Counted from the first letter of the stretch, positions 17,713 through 27,565 are shown. The stretch: 64,000 bases of DNA from DASPRG01 sp963796125 (GCA_963796125.1 CAWCKM010000024.1:16357-80356); one strand, 5' to 3'. Numbers and translations: made by a program. Notes: generated by a model not told the origin, from the sequence alone.

Positions 17713-18002
17713 TACACGCCTTCAATAAAATCGAGTTTTTCACCCTTCTTAAGGGTGATTACAGCTTTCTTCTTATCAGACCTTTTGCCAAGAGACTTTC
17801 CGTGTTTCTTCCATTTACCCTTTATATTTATTGTTGAAACTTTATCAACTTTAACCTTGAATATCTCTTCTACGGCCTTCTTTATCTCAAGCTTGTTCGC
17901 CTCAGGACTAACTTCAACTAATATCTTGTTTTCTGATTCCTTGAGTTGGCTGCCTTTTTCGGTAAAAAGGGGCTTTTTGATTATCGTATAGAGACTCCTC
18001 AT
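17712..18002 (-). CDS. rplW: 50S ribosomal protein L23
   Basis: Docking site for trigger factor and SRP at the tunnel exit; 96 residues: YTIIKKPLFTEKGSQL, ANKLEIKKAVEEIFKVKV and NIKGKWKKHGKSLGKRSDKKKAVITLKKGE. Overlaps rplD by 4 bp. Confidence 0.98.
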   Translation of the reverse strand: MRSLYTIIKKPLFTEKGSQLKESENKILVEVSPEANKLEIKKAVEEIFKVKVDKVSTINIKGKWKKHGKSLGKRSDKKKAVITLKKGEKLDFIEGV

Positions 18003-18631
18003 GCTACTACCTCAGCAGCACCCAATCGGGAGACAGCGTCTTTTGTCATGAGAAGTCTATTTGATACGATTACATCGTATGAATTCAGATCAGAAACCCT
18101 TACTACCCTGACACCAGGAATATTTCTCGCAGAAAGGGTTACAACTTCATCTTTTTCAGGGGTTACGATGAGTACTTTTTTCCCCTCTAATCCGAGATTT
18201 TTCAATGTCGTAACCATATCTTTTGTTTTAGGCTGATTCAATGAGAATCCATCAATGACAGTTATTGCACCCTCTGATATCTTTATAGATAGAGCTGTTT
18301 TCACAGCAATCCTTTTTACTTTTTTGGGAAGGTTATAGGAGTAATCTCTTGGTTGCGGACCAAAGATCGTACCACCGCCCCTCCATAAAGGGGAGCGATT
18401 GCTTCCAGCCCTTGCCCTTCCGGTATGTTTCTGTTTAAAAGGTTTCCTTCCTCCTCCCCGAACAAGACCTTTTGTCTTTGTAGCGTGAGTACCCTGTCTC
18501 TGGTTCGCAAGATAATTCGTCACTACTTCATGGAGGACAGCCGGTTTGGCTTGAAGGCCGAATACCTCATCTCTGAGATTAATCTTCCCAATGATATTAT
18601 TGTTTCTATCCTTTAATTCAACAACAGGCAT
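17999..18631 (-). CDS. rplD: 50S ribosomal protein L4
   Basis: Assembly protein with a tunnel-lining loop; 210 residues. The loop appears as GTHATKTKGLVRGGGRKPFKQKHTGRARAGSNRSPLWRGGG. In E. coli L4 also regulates the S10 operon; whether it does so here cannot be seen from sequence. Confidence 0.98.
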   Translation of the reverse strand: MPVVELKDRNNNIIGKINLRDEVFGLQAKPAVLHEVVTNYLANQRQGTHATKTKGLVRGGGRKPFKQKHTGRARAGSNRSPLWRGGGTIFGPQPRDYSYNLPKKVKRIAVKTALSIKISEGAITVIDGFSLNQPKTKDMVTTLKNLGLEGKKVLIVTPEKDEVVTLSARNIPGVRVVRVSDLNSYDVIVSNRLLMTKDAVSRLGAAEVVA

Positions 18632-18632
18632 T

Positions 18633-19244
18633 TCAATCTCTCTTTTTAATTTCCAGATAGGACCCTGTTGAACCAGGGACAGAGCCCTTTATGAGAAGAA
18701 GGTTCTGGTCAATTCTGACTTCCACAATTTCAAGATTCTTCGTCGTTACTTTTTCAGAGCCCATATGACCAGGTAGTCCTTTATTCTTCCAGACCCTCGA
18801 TGGAAAGGAACTTTGACCAATAGAGCCTGGCGCCCTGTTAAACATTGAACCATGAGACCCAGGACCACCTGCGTAATTATGTCTTTTCATAACTCCCTGA
18901 AATCCTTTACCCTTAGAAATACCAGAGACAGAAACTTTGTCTCCTTTTGTAAATTTTTCCACCGTTACGAACTCACCAACTTTCAAGCCGCTCATGGGAA
19001 ATTCCTTTAATATTCGATAAGGCTTGACCCCTGTTCTTTTAAAAACACCTGCCATGGATTTTGTCAATTTCTTTTCTTCTGTCTCTACAAAGCCAATCTG
19101 GGCAGCATCGTATCCATTATTATCCAGTGTTTTGACACAAATAACACAACAAGGACCTGCTTCAACAACCGTAACCGGACATATTTTCCCATCTTCTGTA
19201 AATATCTGCGTCATTCCAAGTTTTTTCCCAAGAATACCTGTCAT
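18633..19244 (-). CDS. rplC: 50S ribosomal protein L3
   Basis: Assembly initiator near the peptidyl transferase centre; 203 residues. GILGKKLGMTQIFTEDGKICPVTVVEAGPC at the start; the internal loop GKGFQGVMKRHNYAGGPGSHGSMFNRAPGSIGQSSFPSRVWKNKGLPGHMG is intact. Overlaps rpsJ by 4 bp. Confidence 0.98.
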   Translation of the reverse strand: MTGILGKKLGMTQIFTEDGKICPVTVVEAGPCCVICVKTLDNNGYDAAQIGFVETEEKKLTKSMAGVFKRTGVKPYRILKEFPMSGLKVGEFVTVEKFTKGDKVSVSGISKGKGFQGVMKRHNYAGGPGSHGSMFNRAPGSIGQSSFPSRVWKNKGLPGHMGSEKVTTKNLEIVEVRIDQNLLLIKGSVPGSTGSYLEIKKRD

Positions 19245-19546
19245 AATTTAATCTCTACATCGACCCCGGCTGCGAGTTCCAACTTCATAAGAGCATCTAT
19301 AGTCTGAGGAGTCGGATCGTATATGTCTATCATTCTCTTATGTGTCCTTATCTCAAACTGTTCTCTCGACTTCTTATCTACGTGTGGAGACCTGAGAACA
19401 GTTATCTTGCTTATTCTTGTGGGCAAGGGTACCGGTCCTGCTATCCTTGCTCCTGTTCTTTGGGCAGTGTCAACTATCTCCTTAACAGACCTATCAAGGA
19501 TCCTATGATCATAAGCCCTTAACTTTATCCTTATCTTTTGATTCAC
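19241..19546 (-). CDS. rpsJ: 30S ribosomal protein S10
   Basis: Head protein and NusE in transcription antitermination; 101 residues with IRIKLRAYDHRILDRSVKEIVDTAQRTGARIAGPVPLPT and QFEIRTHKRMIDIYDPTPQTIDALMKLELAAGVDVEIKL. First gene of the S10 block, about 100 bp after tuf; that gap has no clear promoter. Confidence 0.98.
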   Translation of the reverse strand: MNQKIRIKLRAYDHRILDRSVKEIVDTAQRTGARIAGPVPLPTRISKITVLRSPHVDKKSREQFEIRTHKRMIDIYDPTPQTIDALMKLELAAGVDVEIKL

Positions 19547-19650
19547 CCTTCCCTCACCTTAACACTGATAATCGCTGATGAAAAAATCCAGATTATTGCA
19601 TGCGTTACTTGTTGTAATCTGTGAATAATTTTCTGTATTCATCTGTGTTT

Positions 19651-20851
19651 TCACTCCCGTATTTCCGTAACAACACCTGCCCCTACCGTCCTTCCACCCT
19701 CTCTGATTGCAAACCTTAATTCCTTCTCCATCGCTATCGGTGCTATGAGCTCAACAACTAAACTTATGTTGTCCCCAGGCATCACCATCTCTACCCCTTC
19801 AGGTAGTTGCGCTACTCCTGTCACATCCGTCGTCCTGAAATAAAATTGAGGCCTGTATCCCTTGAAAAATGGTGTGTGCCTCCCACCCTCTTCCTTCGTC
19901 AATACATATACCTCTGCCTTGAACTTCGTATGAGGCGTTATGCTCCCGGGCTTCGCAAGAACCATCCCGCGCTCCACTTCATCCTTACCCGTGCCCCTCA
20001 GCAATACCCCTATGTTGTCCCCGGCTCGTCCTTCATCCAAAAGCTTCCTGAACATCTCTACCCCCGTGGCTACCGTCTTCCTCGTCTCCCGTATCCCTAC
20101 TATCTCTACCTCTTCTCCTACCTTGACTATCCCGCGCTCCACTCTCCCCGTTACCACGGTCCCGCGTCCGGATATCGAAAATACATCCTCTATCGGCATC
20201 AAAAATGGCTCTGTCTATCGGCCGCTCAGGTGTCGGTATGTAACTGTCCACCGCATCCATCAGTGCCTGTATGCTCTTGTATTCCTCTGCACCCATATCC
20301 GTGCTCGTGCTCTCCATCGCCTTCAACGCACTGCCCCTGAGCACCGGTATCTTGTCGCCGGGAAATTGATACTTCGTCAACAACTCCCTCACCTCAAGCT
20401 CTACTAAATCCAAAAGCTCAGGATCATCTACCATGTCTACCTTGTTCATGAATACCACGATGTACGGTACCCCTACCTGCCTCGCCAATAATATGTGCTC
20501 CCTCGTCTGCGGCATCGGCCCATCGTTGGCCCCCACCACCAGGATCGCTCCATCCATCTGCGCCGCCCCCGTTATCATGTTCTTTATGTAATCAGCATGC
20601 CCGGGACAATCTACATGCGCATAGTGCCTCTTGTCCGTCTCATACTCTACATGTGCCGTCGCTATCGTGATCCCTCTCGCCTTCTCTTCAGGTGCATTGT
20701 CAATGCTGTCAAATGATCGGTACTGTGCCATGCCCTTCATCGCTAAATATTTCGTGATCGCCGATGTCAGTGTCGTCTTCCCATGGTCTATATGTCCTAT
20801 CGTCCCTACATTTACATGGGGCTTTACCCTCTCGAATTTAGCCTTTGCCAT
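19651..20851 (-). CDS. tuf: Elongation factor Tu (one frameshift)
   Basis: GTPase that delivers aminoacyl-tRNA. The GTP-binding domain (GHIDHGKTTLTSAI; DCPGHADYIKNM; NKVDMV) is in one frame to about 20205, and domains 2-3 (MPIEDVFSISGRGTVVTGRVERG onward) continue in the next. Removing one G near 20209 joins them as ERPIDRPFLMPIEDVF, the universal sequence, giving 399 residues. As the only tuf in view of an indispensable protein, the break is almost certainly a sequence error. No slippery heptamer or downstream stop-pseudoknot was recognised, so programmed frameshifting is unlikely. Confidence 0.95.
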
Positions 20852-20861
20852 ATATCCCTCC

Positions 20862-22943
20862 TTACTCTCCTCTTACTTTAGCTACGATTTCTTCGGACAC
20901 TCCCTTTGGAACCTCTTCATAATTTGACAACTGCATTGTATAAGTAGCCCTACCCTGTGTCATCGATCTTAAATCAGTAGCATAACCAAACATCTCCGAA
21001 AGTGGGACTTGTGCCCTTATGAGCTGGGCATTACCCCTTCTCTCAATATTCTGAACTTTTCCCCTGCGAGAGCTAAGATTTCCTATTACGTCCCCCAGGT
21101 ACTCCTCAGGGGTCACCACTTCAACACTCATAATCGGCTCGAGAAGTACAGGATTAGCTTTCTTTGCAGCCTCTCTGAATCCCATTGACCCTGCAATCTT
21201 GAATGCCATTTCTGAGGAATCAACCTCGTGGTATGAACCATCATAAAGTTTAACTTTTACATTAACAATTGGATAGCCTGCAAGAATCCCCCTGTCTGTT
21301 GCCTCTTTTATTCCCTTTTCAACAGCAGAGATATATTCCCTCGGAATTGCGCCTCCGACAACGGCGTTAACAAACTCAAACCCCTTCCCAGGCTCCGAAG
21401 GCTCGATCTCCAGATAGACATGACCATACTGTCCTCTGCCTCCCGTCTGCCTGACAAATTTTCCCTCTGCCTTAGATTTAGTCCTGATTGTCTCTTTATA
21501 AGCAACCTGTGGTTTCCCCACATTTGCTCCAACCTTAAATTCTCTCAGGAGCCTGTCAACAATAATCTCAAGGTGAAGTTCTCCCATGCCGGATATAATC
21601 GTCTGCCCTGTTTCTTCATCAAAAGATACCTTAAAGGATGGGTCTTCCTGGGCAAGTTTAGAGAGTGCCTGCGAAAGTTTCTCCTGGTCGGCCTTTGTTT
21701 TTGGCTCGATTGCAACAGACATAACCGGATCGGGAAACTCCATCGATAAAAGAACCACCGGGTTCTTCTCATCACAGAGGGTATCTCCCGTTAGTGCATT
21801 CCTGAGTCCCACTACTGCTGCAATATCACCTGCAGAGACTTCTTTTATCTCTTCGCGCTTATTTGCATGCATCTTCAGAAGTCTCCCAACTCTTTCCTTT
21901 ATATCTTTTGTTGAGTTATATACAGAGGAACCTGCATGCAGCACACCCGAATAAACCCTTATAAAGGTAAGTTGCCCGACAAAGGGATCTGTCATGACCT
22001 TAAATGCAAGGGCAGAAAAGGGTTCACTGTCATCATCAGCACGTCTCATTACTTTGGAGCCGTCTTCTGGCGATATGCCTATCACAGGCGGTATATCAAG
22101 CGGCGAAGGAAGATAATCAATTATTGCATCGAGCAAAAGTTGTACGCCTTTATTTCGAAAGGCAGAGCCGCATAATACAGGTGTGAGCTTCTGCTGTATT
22201 GTGCCTTTCCTGATTGCTGCCTTTATCTCATCTATATGAATCTCTTCCCCTTTGAGGAATTTATCCATAATAGTATCATCAACATCAGCCAGGGCCTCGA
22301 GCATCTTTTCTCTGTATTCACGAGCTACAGGCATGACCCGGTCTGGGATATCTCCTTCTGCGTATTTTGCACCCACTGTTTCATCTTCAAAATATATTGC
22401 TTTCATTCCGACAAGATCAATAGCTCCCTTAAATTCACCTTCAGCTCCTATCGGTATCTGGAGGGGGACAGGATGAGCGCCAAGTCGCTCTATCATGCTC
22501 TCTACACTCATGAAAAAATCCGCACCCACTCGATCCATCTTATTCATAAAAGCAATTCTCGGAACACCATATTTATCTGCCTGCCTCCAGACGGTCTCTG
22601 ATTGAGGTTCCACACCTGCGACAGAATCAAAAAGGGCAACAGCACCATCGAGTACCCGGAGAGACCTCTCGACCTCAACGGTAAAATCGACATGTCCCGG
22701 TGTATCAATAATATTAACTCTATGGTCTTTCCAGAAACAGGTGGTCGCAGCGGATGTAATGGTTATCCCTCTCTCCTGCTCCTGAACCATCCAGTCCATG
22801 ACAGCAGTGCCCTCATCAACCTCGCCCATCTTGTAAGTAACGCCTGTGTAGTAGAGGATACGTTCTGTTGTCGTAGTCTTCCCTGCATCTATGTGCGCCA
22901 TAATCCCGATATTTCGTGTCTTCTCTAAAGGGAATCGTAACAA
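20862..22943 (-). CDS. fusA: Elongation factor G
   Basis: Translocation GTPase, 693 residues, full length and intact. G1 AHIDAGKTTTTERILYYTG, G3 DTPGHVDFTVEVERSLRVLDGAV, G4 NKMDRVGADF; the domain IV segment GGRGQYGHVYLEIEP and domain V are present. Order rpsL-rpsG-fusA-tuf is the classical str operon. Confidence 0.98.
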   Translation of the reverse strand: MLRFPLEKTRNIGIMAHIDAGKTTTTERILYYTGVTYKMGEVDEGTAVMDWMVQEQERGITITSAATTCFWKDHRVNIIDTPGHVDFTVEVERSLRVLDGAVALFDSVAGVEPQSETVWRQADKYGVPRIAFMNKMDRVGADFFMSVESMIERLGAHPVPLQIPIGAEGEFKGAIDLVGMKAIYFEDETVGAKYAEGDIPDRVMPVAREYREKMLEALADVDDTIMDKFLKGEEIHIDEIKAAIRKGTIQQKLTPVLCGSAFRNKGVQLLLDAIIDYLPSPLDIPPVIGISPEDGSKVMRRADDDSEPFSALAFKVMTDPFVGQLTFIRVYSGVLHAGSSVYNSTKDIKERVGRLLKMHANKREEIKEVSAGDIAAVVGLRNALTGDTLCDEKNPVVLLSMEFPDPVMSVAIEPKTKADQEKLSQALSKLAQEDPSFKVSFDEETGQTIISGMGELHLEIIVDRLLREFKVGANVGKPQVAYKETIRTKSKAEGKFVRQTGGRGQYGHVYLEIEPSEPGKGFEFVNAVVGGAIPREYISAVEKGIKEATDRGILAGYPIVNVKVKLYDGSYHEVDSSEMAFKIAGSMGFREAAKKANPVLLEPIMSVEVVTPEEYLGDVIGNLSSRRGKVQNIERRGNAQLIRAQVPLSEMFGYATDLRSMTQGRATYTMQLSNYEEVPKGVSEEIVAKVRGE

Positions 22944-22964
22944 GTTCTTTCTCCTCTAACTTTC

Positions 22965-23435
22965 TTACCATCTATAATGGGCAAAGGCTTTGTTGGCTTC
23001 TGCCATTTTGTGGGTGTCTTCTTTTTTCTTGATCGAAGACCCGGTGTTGTTATAAGCGTCCAGTAATTCTCCTGCCAGCCTTTCCTGCATGGTTTTTTCA
23101 CTTCTGCCCCTTGAATAATTGATAATCCACCTGAAGGCTAAAGCAGAACGTCTATGTGCCCTTACTTCGACAGGAACCTGATACGTTGCACCACCAACCC
23201 TTCTTGGTTTTACTTCCACGAGGGGTTTTACGTTTTCAATTGCTGTCTTAAATACTTTAAGGGGATCATTCCCCGTCTTTTTCTTTATAAGATCAAAAGC
23301 GCCATAGCAGATTCTTTCTGCTGTGGACTTCTTACCATCCTCCAGTAAAATATTGACAAACTTACTTAACAGTTTGCTGTTATATTTTGGGTCAGGTAAA
23401 ATTTCTCTTTTTTCTGCTACTCTTCTTCTCGGCAT
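22965..23435 (-). CDS. rpsG: 30S ribosomal protein S7
   Basis: Head assembly protein; 156 residues, with DPKYNSKLLSKFVNILLEDGKKSTAE, VKPRRVGGATYQVPVEVRAHRRSALAFRWII and C-terminal EANKAFAHYRW. Lies 12 bp from rpsL. Confidence 0.98.
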   Translation of the reverse strand: MPRRRVAEKREILPDPKYNSKLLSKFVNILLEDGKKSTAERICYGAFDLIKKKTGNDPLKVFKTAIENVKPLVEVKPRRVGGATYQVPVEVRAHRRSALAFRWIINYSRGRSEKTMQERLAGELLDAYNNTGSSIKKKEDTHKMAEANKAFAHYRW

Positions 23436-23447
23436 TCTGCACCTTAT

Positions 23448-23819
23448 TTATTTAGGTCTCTTAGACCCATATTTAGACCTTGACCGTCTTCTGTCTGCAA
23501 CTCCCATGGTATCCAGGGTACCCCTGATAATGTGGTACCTCACTCCCGGAAGATCTTTCACCCGGCCACCCCTTATCATAACGATAGAATGTTCCTGAAG
23601 ATTGTGACCAACACCGGGTATATATGCTGTTACTTCCATCCCGTTCATAAGTCTTACCCTTGCAACTTTTCTGAGGGCAGAATTTGGCTTCTTGGGTGTC
23701 GTTGTATAAACTCTCACACATACACCTCTCTGCTGAGGGCAGTTCCTCAACGCAGGACTTTTCGTCTTGCTCTCAACCTTTTCACGCCCATGTCTTACAA
23801 GCTGTGCTATAGTTGGCAC
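23448..23819 (-). CDS. rpsL: 30S ribosomal protein S12
   Basis: Decoding-centre protein; 123 residues. CPQQRGVCVRVYTTTPKKPNSALRKVARVRL contains the streptomycin-site lysine (TPKKPNS), wild type here; the second loop is GRVKDLPGVRYHIIRG. First gene of the supercluster; upstream is mazG rather than rpoC, so rpoBC are not linked on this side. Confidence 0.98.
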   Translation of the reverse strand: MPTIAQLVRHGREKVESKTKSPALRNCPQQRGVCVRVYTTTPKKPNSALRKVARVRLMNGMEVTAYIPGVGHNLQEHSIVMIRGGRVKDLPGVRYHIIRGTLDTMGVADRRRSRSKYGSKRPK

Positions 23820-23869
23820 TTTACCTCCGCTGGTCCTTCTTCAGGCTGTTGGATTTTACGAGAAAGTTA

Positions 23870-23899
23870 AGCATACCAAAGAAGGCTTTTTTTTGTCAA
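23870..23899 (-). promoter_or_regulatory. Strong sigma-70-type promoter for the ribosomal supercluster
   Basis: On the minus strand, TTGACA (23899-23894) and TATGCT (23875-23870) are separated by 18 bp. Transcription would start about 44 bp upstream of the rpsL start codon. The upstream flank is A/T-rich (A and T runs), as in UP elements. It is the only good promoter I see in front of the 18-kb ribosomal cluster. Confidence 0.7.
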
Positions 23900-23983
23900 G
23901 ACATGTAAAATTTTTTTGATGTGCAATTTTTCTCAAGCAATAAAAATCAACAGGACCATGATAGAGATCTCTCTGAATATATA

Positions 23984-24754
23984 TCAGTCACCTCTTTTTC
24001 CCTTTGCTTCTTCCCACAGTTTATCCATCTCTTCCAATGTCATGTCAGAGAGTTTTCTGCCCTGATCTGCAGCCTTCATCTCAATGAAACGGAATCGTGA
24101 TATAAACTTTGCTATTGTTTTTCTCAATGCATCCTCTGGATTGACGCCGATGAATCTTGATACATTCACAAGCACAAAGAGTATATCACCAAGTTCATCC
24201 TCTATCTCTTCCTGTTGCTTCCCCTCCAGTGCCTTTTTAAACTCTTTTATTTCTTCATCAAGCTTCTTGAGGACATCATCAACCCTGATCCAATCAAACC
24301 CTACCTTTGCTGCTCTATCCTGGAGTCGATGAGCTCGCAACAACGATGGCAGTGTTTCAGGAATTCCTTCAAGTATTGATGACCTGAATTTACCCTCGCG
24401 TCTTTTCTGCTCTTCCCAGTGTATGAGAACCTCATCTTTCGTTTTAAAATCTGCATCTCCAAAGACATGGGGATGTCTTGCAATCATCTTCTTTCCGATG
24501 TTCTCGATGACATCAGACATATCAAATTCTCTTCCCTCTCTTGCTATCTGACATTGAAAGACTACCTGAAACAAGAGGTCTCCCAGTTCTTCTTTTATCT
24601 TTTCAGGGTCTCCTTCATCAATAGCATCAATCAGTTCATAAGCCTCTTCGAGAATAAAAGGTTTCAGGGACTCCTTTGTCTGCTCCTTATCCCAGGGGCA
24701 TCCCTTTTCACCCCTGAGTTTTTCCATAATATTTAGCAGTTCCTTAAAATCCAT
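23984..24754 (-). CDS. mazG: Nucleoside triphosphate pyrophosphohydrolase MazG
   Basis: Hydrolyses (d)NTPs to monophosphates and PPi; house-cleaning and stringent-response modulation in E. coli. 256 residues with two MazG repeats: CPWDKEQTKESLKPFILEEAYELIDAIDEGD with EELGDLLFQVVFQ in the first, and KVGFDWIRVDDVLKKLDEEIKEF with DELGDILFVLVNVSRF in the second, providing EExxE and ExxD metal sites. Lies upstream of rpsL on the same strand with 165 bp between, which contains the rpsL promoter. Confidence 0.96.
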   Translation of the reverse strand: MDFKELLNIMEKLRGEKGCPWDKEQTKESLKPFILEEAYELIDAIDEGDPEKIKEELGDLLFQVVFQCQIAREGREFDMSDVIENIGKKMIARHPHVFGDADFKTKDEVLIHWEEQKRREGKFRSSILEGIPETLPSLLRAHRLQDRAAKVGFDWIRVDDVLKKLDEEIKEFKKALEGKQQEEIEDELGDILFVLVNVSRFIGVNPEDALRKTIAKFISRFRFIEMKAADQGRKLSDMTLEEMDKLWEEAKGKRGD

Positions 24755-24781
24755 AACACAATCCTTAAAAGTGAATAACTT

Positions 24782-25132
24782 TCATTTCCCTTTCTTCAGA
24801 TAGATATAGGCTGATACCGCAACAAGCATCAAAGTTAAAACAAATACTATCTCACGGGTCAACTCGATATACACAAGCTTTTCTACATAATGAATGATAA
24901 ATGAACCCTTATAGGTAATTGACGGATCATGCTTTTCTCTCAGCCAGATCTCGACATATGTCAGCGGACAGTACCATCCAAAGACCTGCAGGAGAACCGC
25001 AAACAAAAGACCGGCAATATGAAATATCCTCACACGTCGGTATCTCCGTCCTAAAAAGACGCCGGCGATGAGAAAAATAATCCAGCAAAAATGGATGAGC
25101 ACTACACAATCTGCGAGTATTTTGTATAACAT
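24782..25132 (-). CDS. DUF2784 family membrane protein
   Basis: 116 residues with three or four hydrophobic spans (about 5-27, 37-54, 92-112) and the family features VLIHFCWIIFLI near the start, FGWYCPLTYVEIWLR in the middle and HYVEKLVYIEL towards the end. Inner-membrane protein of unknown function. Same strand as mazG (27 bp gap) and yqgE (15 bp gap), so probably one operon. Confidence 0.85.
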   Translation of the reverse strand: MLYKILADCVVLIHFCWIIFLIAGVFLGRRYRRVRIFHIAGLLFAVLLQVFGWYCPLTYVEIWLREKHDPSITYKGSFIIHYVEKLVYIELTREIVFVLTLMLVAVSAYIYLKKGK

Positions 25133-25147
25133 TTTTATAAAGGCGCA

Positions 25148-25709
25148 CTATGCCTGTCCCTGTCTGTGGAAAAACCGATTCAGATCAACCCCGATCAAAT
25201 CTGCTGCAGCCATCCAGCGCTCGCTTACCGGAATATCAAAAATAATTTTGTTGTCCATAGGGGCGATCAGCCAGCCATCTATCATAAGCTCATATTCGAG
25301 TTGTCCGGCAGCCCATCCTGCATACCCAAGGGCGAATAAAAACTTATTTAGGCCCTTTGCCTGCAACAACATCAACCAGTATGTCCTTTGTGGTCGTCAA
25401 GGCGAGGCCATCGCTTACCTTTATCGATGTATAGCAACTATTTCCAGGTGCATAGAGCATGTATCCCTGTTCAGGTTTAACAGGGCCTCCGTAAAATACC
25501 GGCAGGTCTATCATACTTTTTCTTACATCGAGCCAGCTCAGGAAGGGGACGAAACTATTCAGAAGGATACGGTTGATAACAAGACCAAAGGCGCCATCAC
25601 TCGTGTGGTCACATATGAGGACAACAGTTCGCTCAAAGTTTGGATCTTTTAACCCTGGAACTGCTATCAGAAATTTACCGGTTAAATTTTCGAATTTGAG
25701 ACCGTTCAT
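25148..25709 (-). CDS. yqgE: YqgE/AlgH family protein (UPF0301), one frameshift
   Basis: The N-terminal 121 residues (LTGKFLIAVPGLKDPNFERTVVLICDH, GAFGLVINR, VFYGGPVKPEQGYMLY) and the C-terminal 70 (FALGYAGWAAGQLEYELMIDGWLIAP) lie in two frames. One surplus base in a GGG run near 25354 (minus-strand codons GGG-CCT versus GGC-CTA) separates them; the joined product is about 186 residues, the family length. Function is uncertain: named after a regulator of alginate synthesis in Pseudomonas. Its first codons overlap the end of rnhA. Confidence 0.9.
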
Positions 25710-26191
25710 GGCCTATTCATCTCTCTCCTGCATTTCTCGATTTCAGACCTTGCAAGTTTATCACATCTCTCATTTTCAGTGTAACCGCTATGCCCTTTTA
25801 TCCACACCCACTCGGTCTCGTGAATTTTTGAGAGAAGAAAAAGTTTCTCCCAGAGGTCACGGTTCATCACTTCTTTTTTCTGGGCATTTTTCCAATTATT
25901 CTTAAGCCATTGGAAGATCCATGATGTCATACCCTGGACAACATAATTTGAGTCAGTAACCACTTTAACCTTGCACGGCATTTTAAGTGCTTCGAAAGCC
26001 TTGATAACAGCCGTCAGTTCCATTCGGTTATTTGTCGTCAGATGGCTGCACCCGGAGAGTTCTTTTTCCTTCCTGTTAGCCCTTAGGATAACACCATACC
26101 CTCCTACGCCTGGATTACCACTGCAGGCGCCATCAGTAAACATCTCCACAGAGGGCTTGTCAACTCGTTTCAATTGATACCTTTTGCCCAA
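25706..26191 (-). CDS. rnhA: Ribonuclease HI
   Basis: Cleaves RNA in RNA-DNA hybrids. 161 residues, with the four acidic active-site residues in context: D in FTDGACSGNPGVGGYG, E in RMELTAVIKAFEAL, D in VVTDSNYVVQGM, and D in ERCDKLARSEI; the loop histidine is in WIKGHSGYTENE. First gene of the rnhA-yqgE-DUF2784 run. Confidence 0.97.
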   Translation of the reverse strand: MGKRYQLKRVDKPSVEMFTDGACSGNPGVGGYGVILRANRKEKELSGCSHLTTNNRMELTAVIKAFEALKMPCKVKVVTDSNYVVQGMTSWIFQWLKNNWKNAQKKEVMNRDLWEKLFLLSKIHETEWVWIKGHSGYTENERCDKLARSEIEKCRREMNRP

Positions 26192-26341
26192 AATGATGGG
26201 AACGACAACAGCTTAAAGTTTTCCCATCTATTTGCCATATGATAGATAGTCGTGAAACAGGTAGGTCTTATGTTCTACGGCAAGAAACTTTATGAACTGA
26301 CTTACTTCGATCAAAAAGGAGCATGAAATATCAGATAGCAC

Positions 26342-26426
26342 GCTTTGGAAAAGGGAGGAGGAAGGTTTTCTGTGTGAGGACATCATCATAAAATCTCCCC
26401 TCTCCCCTCTTTTCCAAAGAGGGGTA
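26342..26426. repeat. Dispersed inverted-repeat element, family B (copy 1)
   Basis: Two facing arms: GCTTTGGAAAAGGGAGGAGG at the left and, from 26389, AAATCTCCCCTCTCCCCTC followed by TTTTCCAAAGAGGGG at the right. The same palindromic pattern occurs at 43891-43978 and 47736-47876, always intergenic. No coding capacity, hence MITE-like. The rest of the 321-bp gap (26192-26512) shows nothing else recognisable. Confidence 0.6.
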
Positions 26427-26512
26427 TTTTCGGGATAACAGATTATGAATCTAAGATTACTCCCGGAATGTTTTAGATATTATTGTATAACTGTCGTTTC
26501 CAAGATACTATC

Positions 26513-27454
26513 CTACTGTTCATATAAAACCTTCCTGAAATACACTGCCGTCTTTTCAAGTCCCTCGTCCAAACTAACCCGTGGTTTCCATTTCAATATT
26601 TTCTTTGCTAATCTGATGTCAGGGCATCTTCTGACAGGATCATCTTGCGGGAGAGTCTTGAAAACTATTTTTGATCTTGAATGAGTTATTTTAATAACCT
26701 TTTCAGCTAACTCAAGGATGCTGATTTCAGATGGATTTCCAAGATTTACAGGTCCGGTAACATCATCAGAGGTATTCATGAGTCTCATCAGGCCCTCGAT
26801 CATGTCATCAATATAGCAAAAACTCCTTGTGTGGCTTCCATCTCCGTATACAGTAATATTGTCACCCTTTAAAGCCTGAATAATAAAATTGCTTACCACT
26901 CTTCCGTCATGCTGATGCATTCGTGGTCCATAGGTATTGAAGATCCTCGCCACTTTTATCCTCAACCTGTGCTGCCGATGATAATCAAAGAACAAAGTTT
27001 CTGCACAGCGCTTGCCTTCATCGTAACAACTTCGGACACCTATTGGATTCACACTGCCCCAATACGTTTCAGGTTGTGGATGTACTGAGGGATTGCCATA
27101 GACCTCTGATGTAGAGGCTTGCAAAATTCTTGCCTTGAGTCTCTTTGCAAGACCCAGCATGTTTATTGCACCATGAACGGCCGTCTTAACTGTCTGGACC
27201 GGATCAAGTTGATAATGGATTGGTGAAGCAGGGCAGGCAAGGTTATATATTTCATCAACTTCTATATAGAGTGGAAAAGTGATATCATGTCTCAAAACTT
27301 CAAAATAAGGATTGTCTATGAGATGGGCAATGTTAGTTTTTGCTCCGGTAAAAAAATTATCCACACATAAGATCTCATTGCCTTCATTTAACAGCCTTTC
27401 GCATAAATGACTCCCTATAAACCCTCCTCCGCCCGTTACAAGCACTCTCTTCAT
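26513..27454 (-). CDS. UDP-glucuronate decarboxylase (UDP-xylose synthase)
   Basis: Extended short-chain dehydrogenase, 313 residues. Glycine-rich NAD motif TGGGGFIGSHLCERLL at the N-terminus; catalytic Ser/Tyr/Lys with the Tyr-xxx-Lys as YDEGK in RSCYDEGKRCAETLFFDYHRQH; and the family-specific YNLACPASPIHYQ, ASTSEVYG and ARIFNTYGPRMHQHDGRVVSNFI stretches. Converts UDP-glucuronate to UDP-xylose for polysaccharide. Same strand as the manC-like gene, 111 bp apart. Confidence 0.92.
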   Translation of the reverse strand: MKRVLVTGGGGFIGSHLCERLLNEGNEILCVDNFFTGAKTNIAHLIDNPYFEVLRHDITFPLYIEVDEIYNLACPASPIHYQLDPVQTVKTAVHGAINMLGLAKRLKARILQASTSEVYGNPSVHPQPETYWGSVNPIGVRSCYDEGKRCAETLFFDYHRQHRLRIKVARIFNTYGPRMHQHDGRVVSNFIIQALKGDNITVYGDGSHTRSFCYIDDMIEGLMRLMNTSDDVTGPVNLGNPSEISILELAEKVIKITHSRSKIVFKTLPQDDPVRRCPDIRLAKKILKWKPRVSLDEGLEKTAVYFRKVLYEQ

Positions 27455-27565
27455 TCAACCCTCCCGTTAAGCAACAATGACATCGTTTCTTTTGTTAGTA
27501 TATATTTTATCATGAGTATAATAAGCTCAAGCTATCTCAATTACAACGTTTTCCTGCTCCCCCAC

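Noticed and set aside
20190..20215. Programmed frameshift in tuf
   Set aside because: No slippery heptamer or stop-codon arrangement, and no known case in EF-Tu; many other genes in the window have the same kind of break.
19807..20407. Long plus-strand open frames opposite tuf
   Set aside because: Shadow of the highly biased EF-Tu sequence; EF-Tu motifs are unambiguous on the minus strand.
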